The position numbers and the translations under genes were made by a program. The notes below the pieces were generated by a model, which was not told the DNA's origin, did not search any database, and worked only from the letters and a program-made list of their open reading frames with translations. Shown here in pieces: positions 58,646-64,000 of a stretch of 64,000 nt of DNA. The DNA comes from DYRB01 sp963709645 (lineage in GTDB: Bacteria > Pseudomonadota > Gammaproteobacteria > Chromatiales > Chromatiaceae): positions 29,230 to 93,229 of the forward strand of contig CAVPXP010000046.1 of NCBI GenBank assembly GCA_963709645.1, in the 5' to 3' direction. Numbering within the stretch: the stretch's first letter is position 1; each line of letters begins with the position of its first letter.

Positions 58646-59230
58646 ATGAGCCCATCCAAGATCCCTGCCAAGACCCTCGCCCTGATCTTTGCATTCGCCG
58701 GCGCTGGCTCCCTGTGGGCGGCGGATCGGGATCGCTTCATCAGCGAGCCCATGGACACCAACCCGAATGCCCGCGACCTGGAGCCCTGGAAGGAGCAGGC
58801 CGCCGCCAAGCTGCCGCCCTGGCCGCAGGATGCCGACCTCGTCGAGTTTGGCGTCAGCGATCCCGCCACTGCGTTCCGGCATTACATCGACACCAAGAGT
58901 CTGTCGGTGGATGCGCAGAAAATCGTCCGCTACACGGTAGTGGTCGAGTCGGGGTCTGGGGCCCGCAACGTCGCCTACGAAGGTATCCGGTGTACCCCCA
59001 CCGGCCAGCACCGGATCTATGCCTACGGCGTGTCAGGCAAATTTGAGGCAGTCCCGGATGCGCCCTGGCACGGGGTCACGGAGTCGACGGTCCCGCGCTA
59101 TGCCCGGGACCTCCAGCGGTTCTACCTCTGTGTCCCCCTCAAGTTCGAGCCGCGACCGGTCAAGGAGATGCCGCGCATCCTGAGCGGGCGCGGCAATCCC
59201 CGTGACCAAAGCGGATTCCTGACAGACTGA
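58646..59230 (+). CDS. CNP1-like family exported protein
   Basis: 194 residues with a signal peptide (LALIFAFAGAGSLWAADRDR). The mature part matches the CNP1-like family (cryptic neisserial protein 1): EPWKEQAAAKLPPWPQDADL, IDTKSLSVDAQKIVRYTVVV, NVAYEGIRC and FYLC. Probably periplasmic. Function unknown for the family. The gene precedes prlC by 37 bp and may share its transcript. Confidence 0.82.
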   Translation: MSPSKIPAKTLALIFAFAGAGSLWAADRDRFISEPMDTNPNARDLEPWKEQAAAKLPPWPQDADLVEFGVSDPATAFRHYIDTKSLSVDAQKIVRYTVVVESGSGARNVAYEGIRCTPTGQHRIYAYGVSGKFEAVPDAPWHGVTESTVPRYARDLQRFYLCVPLKFEPRPVKEMPRILSGRGNPRDQSGFLTD

Positions 59231-59267
59231 GCCTCGACCAACACCCAGGCCGCATGCGGAGTCACCC

Positions 59268-61298
59268 ATGAGTAACCCCCTCCTTGACATGATCGGGCTG
59301 CCCCCGTTCTCGCGTATCCTCCCCGAGCACGTCGAGCCCGCCCTGGATGCGACCCTGGCCGATTGCCGGGCGCGCATTGCCAGTCTGACGTCGGGCGAGG
59401 GCGTGCCGACCTGGGAGGGTTTCGTTGAGCCGCTGGAAGAGCTCGACGACCGCTTGAGCCGGATCTGGTCTCCGGTCGGGCATCTGAATGGGGTGATGAA
59501 CAGCGAAGCCCTGCGCGCCGCCTACAATGCCTGCCTGCCCAAGCTCAGCGCATACGGCACCGAGGTCGGGCAGAACTCGGATCTCTTTCATGCTTATCAG
59601 GCCGTCGGTGCCCAGGAGCACCTGGACCCGACCCAGCGCAAGCTCATCTCCAACGCCCTGCGCGACTTCCACCTGTCCGGGGTCGATCTCCCGGCCGACA
59701 AGCAGGCCCGCTACAAGGAGATCAGTCAGGAGCTCTCCGCCCTGACCAGCAAGTACGCCGAGAACGTGCTGGATGCCACCAACGCTTGGAGCATGCGCAT
59801 CGACGACGAGGCCCGTCTCGCCGGTCTACCCGACTCGGCCAGGGCGCTGGCGCGGCAGACCGCCGAACAGCGCGGCGAGCCCGGATGGCTGCTGACCCTG
59901 GATTTTCCCTCCTATCAGCCGGTCATGACCTACGCCGACGATCGGGCCCTCCGACGGGATCTGTACGAGGCCTACGGTACCCGCGCCTCGGACCAGGGCC
60001 CCCACGCTGGGCAGTGGGACAACACCGACGTCATGGGCCGCATTCTGGCCCTGCGCCACGAGCTGGCCCAACTGCTCGGTTTCGCCAACTACGCCGAACG
60101 CTCCCTGGCCACCAAGATGGCCAAGGACCCGGCCCAGGTGCTCGCCTTCCTCGATGATCTAGCGCTACGCTCGGTGGAGCGGGCTCGCGCCGAGCTGGCC
60201 GAGCTGGTTGAGTTTGCGCGGGCCGAGCACGGGCTGGAGACCCTGGACCCTTGGGACCTGTCCTATTACTCGGAGAAACTCAGGCAACACCGCTACCAGG
60301 TCGGGCAGGAGGAGCTGCGCCCCTACTTCCCCATCGACCGGGTCCTGCCCGGTATGTTCGCGGTGGTCGAACGCCTCTTCGGGCTCAGCATTACAGAGGT
60401 CGCCGAGGTCGAGGCCTGGCATCCGGAGGTGCGGTTTTTCGAGATCCGGGATTCAGGGGGTGCCCTGCGCGGTCAGTTCTACCTCGATCCCTTTGCCCGC
60501 CAGAACAAGCGCGGTGGCGCCTGGATGGACGTCTGCACCAACCGCCTGCACACGGTGCGCTGCGACCAGATCCCGGTGGCCTACCTGGTGTGCAACTTCA
60601 GCCCTCCGGTGGGCGGCAGGCCGTCGCTGCTGACCCACGACGAGGTTCAGACCCTCTTCCATGAGTTTGGTCACGGCCTCCACCACATGCTGACCAAGGT
60701 CGATTACCCGGCGGTGTCAGGGATCAATGGGGTCCCCTGGGACGCGGTGGAGCTGCCGAGCCAGTTCATGGAGAACTGGTGCTGGGAGCGCGAGTCCCTT
60801 GACCTGATCGCAGGCCACGTGGACACCGGTGCGCCGCTGCCGGAGGACCTCTACCGGCGCATGCGTTCGGCCAAAAACTTTCAGTCCGCCATGCAGATGG
60901 TGCGGCAGTTGGAGCTTGCCCTGTTCGACTTCCGTATCCATCTGGAGCACGACCCCGACCGCGGTGGGCGCATCTACGAAATCCTCGACGAGGTCCGCGA
61001 CCGGGTGGCGGTGATGAAGCCGCCGGCCTTTCATCGCTTCGCCCACGGTTTCTCGCACATCTTCTCCGGCGGTTATGCGGCGGGCTACTACAGCTACAAG
61101 TGGGCCGAGGTCTTGTCGGCGGATGCCTTCTCCCTGTTCGAGGAGCGCGGGGTCTTCGACTCCGACGCAGGCGCGAGCTTTCGGCGGAATATCCTGGAGA
61201 AGGGCGGCTCGGAGGAGGCCATGGACCTCTTCGTCGCCTTCCGCGGTCGGGCGCCTACCGTGGACGCCCTCTTGCGGCACTCGGGTATCACGGCCTGA
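59268..61298 (+). CDS. prlC: Oligopeptidase A (M3 family metallopeptidase)
   Basis: 676 residues, the usual length. The zinc motif is H465-E-F-G-H469 in TLFHEFGHGLHHML; SQFMENWCWE and HGFSHIFSGGYAAGYYSYKWAEV, the substrate-loop Gly/Tyr region, are conserved. It degrades short peptides in the cytoplasm, including cleaved signal peptides. yrdA-prlC linkage is seen in many gammaproteobacteria. Confidence 0.95.
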   Translation: MSNPLLDMIGLPPFSRILPEHVEPALDATLADCRARIASLTSGEGVPTWEGFVEPLEELDDRLSRIWSPVGHLNGVMNSEALRAAYNACLPKLSAYGTEVGQNSDLFHAYQAVGAQEHLDPTQRKLISNALRDFHLSGVDLPADKQARYKEISQELSALTSKYAENVLDATNAWSMRIDDEARLAGLPDSARALARQTAEQRGEPGWLLTLDFPSYQPVMTYADDRALRRDLYEAYGTRASDQGPHAGQWDNTDVMGRILALRHELAQLLGFANYAERSLATKMAKDPAQVLAFLDDLALRSVERARAELAELVEFARAEHGLETLDPWDLSYYSEKLRQHRYQVGQEELRPYFPIDRVLPGMFAVVERLFGLSITEVAEVEAWHPEVRFFEIRDSGGALRGQFYLDPFARQNKRGGAWMDVCTNRLHTVRCDQIPVAYLVCNFSPPVGGRPSLLTHDEVQTLFHEFGHGLHHMLTKVDYPAVSGINGVPWDAVELPSQFMENWCWERESLDLIAGHVDTGAPLPEDLYRRMRSAKNFQSAMQMVRQLELALFDFRIHLEHDPDRGGRIYEILDEVRDRVAVMKPPAFHRFAHGFSHIFSGGYAAGYYSYKWAEVLSADAFSLFEERGVFDSDAGASFRRNILEKGGSEEAMDLFVAFRGRAPTVDALLRHSGITA

Positions 61299-62508
61299 TG
61301 GACACGCGCTCTGTTCTTTCTCAGCGGAAGAAGGGCCGGCGACTCCGGAGATGGATGAGGTCGAGTCTCGCCGCGAGCCGCGGCCGAGATTGAAGGGGAA
61401 GAACTCGCCGAACCCTCCCAAGCTTCGCCAGGAGTTGCCTCAACCACCCTCACCCGCCTGATACAGTGTTGATACCGGGGCTAGAAGCCACACCATGAGG
61501 AGGACCGAGGTTAGGGCGGGACCGTCCGGACTCGCCCAGGAACTCGTCCAAGAGATTGGCAAATTGCGACGGGACGCAACGAGACAGGCAGCACAGGTTT
61601 CTTGTTTGGCCATTGGCTGCCCCGGGGGAATCCGGTCCTCACCAACCGACCCTTGGCGGCGATCTGGCCCCGTAGACTAGGGGGCCGAACCCCAACGGGC
61701 CGATAACTGACCCTAGGGCACAAGAGGTGGATCTCGGCCCGCCTGGTCGCGACCTAACCGGGCCTGGCCCTAAAGATCGCCAAGACCTCGCAGAGGCCCG
61801 TAGGCTGCGACCGTGCGGTTAAGCGCGGCGTTGCAGGCGTAGGGGAAGCGGATGTCGGCAATCTCTTCTGAGCGATGGCTGGTTGCCGCCTGTTATTGAT
61901 GTTGTTTCTCACAACTGAAAGATAACCGTAACCTATGGCATGCAAAAGCTTTTTTTATTCACCGCGCCTGTGGATAACCCTGTGGATTGGCTTCCCGCCA
62001 TCCATCTGAGCCCCCCGAAACATGACAGTCTTGTTAGATTGGTCAAATTCTAGCCAGCGCGATTTCACGATCAAATTCAGGAAGCTACGGAATATCACCG
62101 AGTATTGAAGTTGCCTGAGCGGATAGCATGCATGACATTCGGCGTCAAGGCAGCTTGTGTACAAAACATCGCACTTGCGGAAATCTGCTGCACCTGAACC
62201 TGGAACTCGCCCTACCGGCCGGATCGCTACCTCCGGGAAGGCGAGATGGACCACTGCAAGAGGGACAGAGTAACGTAACTGACTGGCATGAAGCCTGTTT
62301 CTTCAGACGTCTTGCCCCATCGATCACCTGTACGCGCGCGGCGTAACCATGTGAGCTTGCGGGAATGGCGTGGGCTCGACGCGACAATCTCAAACTACCG
62401 GACTGCATGACAGGGCCGGTCGACTACGCTGCCGAGCCGTAGGAAAAAAGAAGCCCCGCATGGGCCGGGGCTAGGGCTCCTTGAGCGACCCCCATCTTCA
62501 CAAATGAG
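61299..62508. other. Long intergenic region with a lower-GC patch
   Basis: 1.2 kb without a supported gene. The part from about 61,850 to 62,350 has clearly lower GC than the rest of the window. It contains TGTGGATAA (61969-61977, a perfect reverse DnaA box) and TGTGGATTG (61981-61989). Open frames on either strand show no recognisable domain or good ribosome binding site. Possibly the trailing part of the mobile-type locus to the right. Confidence 0.45.
62443..62472 (-). terminator. Rho-independent terminator for the right-edge gene
   Basis: Read on the minus strand: AGCCCCG, 7-base loop, CGGGGCT, then TCTTTTTTCC. It lies 37 bp after the stop of the large minus-strand gene at 62509. Confidence 0.82.
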
Positions 62509-64000
62509 TCAAATTTTACAGGGCTCCAGTTTTGCCTGATGGAACAGCGCTTCCAAGGCTTGGTCCAGCCGGCGCATGGCGGTGGCGACGGGTCGGTGGG
62601 GCGCCTTTGGGCAACCGTCGAATAATTGGGACAGCCCGGGGCGCAGGATGCGGCTGTGGACCTTGGTGAAGAACAAGGCGACGCGGGTGCCCAGATTCGT
62701 AAGCCGGTAGCTGTGACTGTGGGGGATGCGTTCGATCAGGCCATGTAGGCGCAGACGACGCAGGTCGTAGGTCATGCGTCCCGGGGAGTAGGCCGCGACA
62801 GGAATGGCCAACGCCTGCGCCATCCATTCCCGCATGGAAGCGTTGCGGAACCCCTCGGGCAGACCGAGGAACAGACACAGGACCTGCAACAGCGTTTGCA
62901 CCCGAACATCGTCGAAACGCAGACCGGAGACGCGTTGGCCGTCGACCACCTGCGCCTGGGTGACCTGATCGAACAGCCCCTCGGCCACGGTGCAATCCTG
63001 GGCGATGGTCTCGACCTCGAGCAGACGGCGGTTGGCATTGAAGCCGATGGCCCGCAAGGCGGGCAGGTTGGAGAGGTTGCGTCCGACTCGGAAGTCATGG
63101 GTGTTGTTGATCGTGGTCTCGGTGCGCAGGGCGCGCCCTTCCTTGAAGTACTGCTTGATCTTGGAGGATTTGTAGCTGATATGCAGCGAGGGGATGACCC
63201 CTTGGGTGACGACGCGGGTGTGGAAGGTCTCCGGCGTGCGTTTGACGATCCTCCGCTCGAAGATCAGGCTGACCTTGGAAGGCCGTCCCAGGTCGAGGTT
63301 TTCGCGGATGATCTCCTCGAACAGGTGGCGTCCGGACAGCGGTCGGTCGAACACCTGAGTGCGTGAGAACTCCGCTTGCAAGATGGACAGCTTGGGATTG
63401 AAGCCCGCCGCATGGTCCGCGGCGGTGAAGGGATCGGGCAGGCGAGACAGCCACTTGCTCAGCACGGCCGCGATCTTGGGCGCATCCAGCCCGTCGGCGA
63501 TTTCCTGCAGACGCAGCGGGTCGGGGCAGGACAGCACCCCATTGTCGAGCGCCTCGAAGGCGATTCCCTCCTTGGCCAGTTGCCGTTTGACGTACTCGTG
63601 GCCGTTGAGGCAGACCCGAGCGGTATAGGGGAAATAGGAGGCGAACTTGACGAACAGCGGCCCGAAGTCCTCGTCGACCAGGTAGAAATAGTAGTGGTTG
63701 CACATCACCGAGCCGCGGGTCAGCCAGGGATAGGGCTGGCCGGTGTGTACGCTGATCTTTTTGATGACGCGGAAACTGGCGAAGCGCTCCTGTGCCTTGC
63801 CGATGTAGAGCACGCCCTCGGGCGCGGAGAATTTGGTCAGGCGCTCGCGGGTTACCTCGTCCTTGCGCTGCCCCTTGACGAAGGGGACGATCTCCACCCC
63901 CTCGCGATGGGCGAAGTCGTGGATCGCCTTGACGAAGGCGTGGCTTATCGGCCCCATCAACGCGGTCGAGGCGACCTTGGCCCCGCGATGGACCTTGAAG
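62509..64000 (-). CDS. Large uncharacterised protein, 5' end outside window
   Basis: The frame is open from the right edge to a stop at 62509, at least 496 residues; the TTG/ATG pair near 63957-63960 is internal because the frame continues as VHRGAKVASTALMGPISHAF. Notable parts: FVKGQRKDEVTRERL, YIGKAQERFASFRV, CNHYYFYLVDEDFGP, FASYFPYTARVCLNGHEYVK, and late YDLRRLRLHGLIERIPHSHS, a winged-helix-like segment. I recall close relatives scattered as unnamed, often multi-copy proteins in Actinobacteria and Proteobacteria, which suggests mobility. No DDE or recombinase motif can be asserted. It has its own terminator. Confidence 0.7.
   Translation of the reverse strand, partial: FKVHRGAKVASTALMGPISHAFVKAIHDFAHREGVEIVPFVKGQRKDEVTRERLTKFSAPEGVLYIGKAQERFASFRVIKKISVHTGQPYPWLTRGSVMCNHYYFYLVDEDFGPLFVKFASYFPYTARVCLNGHEYVKRQLAKEGIAFEALDNGVLSCPDPLRLQEIADGLDAPKIAAVLSKWLSRLPDPFTAADHAAGFNPKLSILQAEFSRTQVFDRPLSGRHLFEEIIRENLDLGRPSKVSLIFERRIVKRTPETFHTRVVTQGVIPSLHISYKSSKIKQYFKEGRALRTETTINNTHDFRVGRNLSNLPALRAIGFNANRRLLEVETIAQDCTVAEGLFDQVTQAQVVDGQRVSGLRFDDVRVQTLLQVLCLFLGLPEGFRNASMREWMAQALAIPVAAYSPGRMTYDLRRLRLHGLIERIPHSHSYRLTNLGTRVALFFTKVHSRILRPGLSQLFDGCPKAPHRPVATAMRRLDQALEALFHQAKLEPCKI

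Noticed and set aside
61960..61990. Chromosomal replication origin based on DnaA-like boxes
   Set aside because: Only two boxes, no dnaA, dnaN, gidA or AT-rich unwinding element nearby.
61955..62254. 99-codon minus-strand frame in the low-GC spacer
   Set aside because: No recognisable motif or good start signal; rich in Cys/Arg without pattern.

Overview
The window is a GC-rich chromosomal segment of a gammaproteobacterium. Best guess is the order Chromatiales (purple sulfur bacteria and relatives). The evidence is gene content and order: pilMNOPQ-aroK-aroB followed by gltBD, gyrA-serC-(serA)-pheA-hisC-tyrA, a TorF-like porin before glnK-amtB, and an LDH-like malate dehydrogenase beside malic enzyme. 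No rRNA, tRNA, CRISPR array or prophage is visible, and no photosynthesis gene is present, so the order-level assignment is inference.

Layout. 1-2.7 kb: end of a porin gene, glnK and amtB (ammonium sensing and uptake), then a convergent CDGSH iron-sulfur gene. 3.7-4.4 kb: a stand-alone EAL protein. 4.5-9.9 kb, minus strand: hemE, speE, a GH13 sucrose-phosphorylase-like enzyme, a sucrose-phosphatase-like HAD enzyme and a small acidic protein. 10-13.8 kb: uvrD, hemW, rpmE. 14.3-18.3 kb: malic enzyme, malate dehydrogenase, citrate synthase. 18.5-19.1 kb: a conserved protein of unknown function on the minus strand. 19.4-26.5 kb: type IV pilus assembly/secretin operon pilMNOPQ with aroK and aroB. 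26.9-33.0 kb: gltB and gltD. 33.1-40 kb: a small LSm-like exported protein, then a surface-sugar cluster (glucose-1-phosphate cytidylyltransferase, SDR, three related methyltransferases, glycosyltransferase). 40.3-44 kb: a Pro/Gly/Arg-rich exported protein broken at a poly-C tract, a Lon-like protease and a universal stress protein. 44.4-54.1 kb: gyrA, serC, a mobile-looking patch with hicBA, serA, pheA, hisC, tyrA. 54.1-58 kb: divergent glgC and glgB. 58-61.3 kb: gamma-carbonic-anhydrase-like protein, CNP1-like protein, oligopeptidase A. 61.3-64 kb: a lower-GC spacer and an incomplete gene of a large uncharacterised family.

The most notable structural feature is a run of about twenty single-base indels, nearly all insertions, between 52.6 and 57.9 kb. 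They break hisC, tyrA, glgC and glgB on both strands, while the neighbouring genes are intact and the protein sequence between the breaks is well conserved. This looks more like local sequence or assembly error than gene decay. Other points of interest are a 301-bp unit bounded by perfect 17-bp inverted repeats, carrying RNA-like hairpins and a 30-residue lipoprotein ORF; two different palindromic intergenic repeats, one of which supplies the pheA stop codon; the 11-C tract; and the uncharacterised protein at the right edge.
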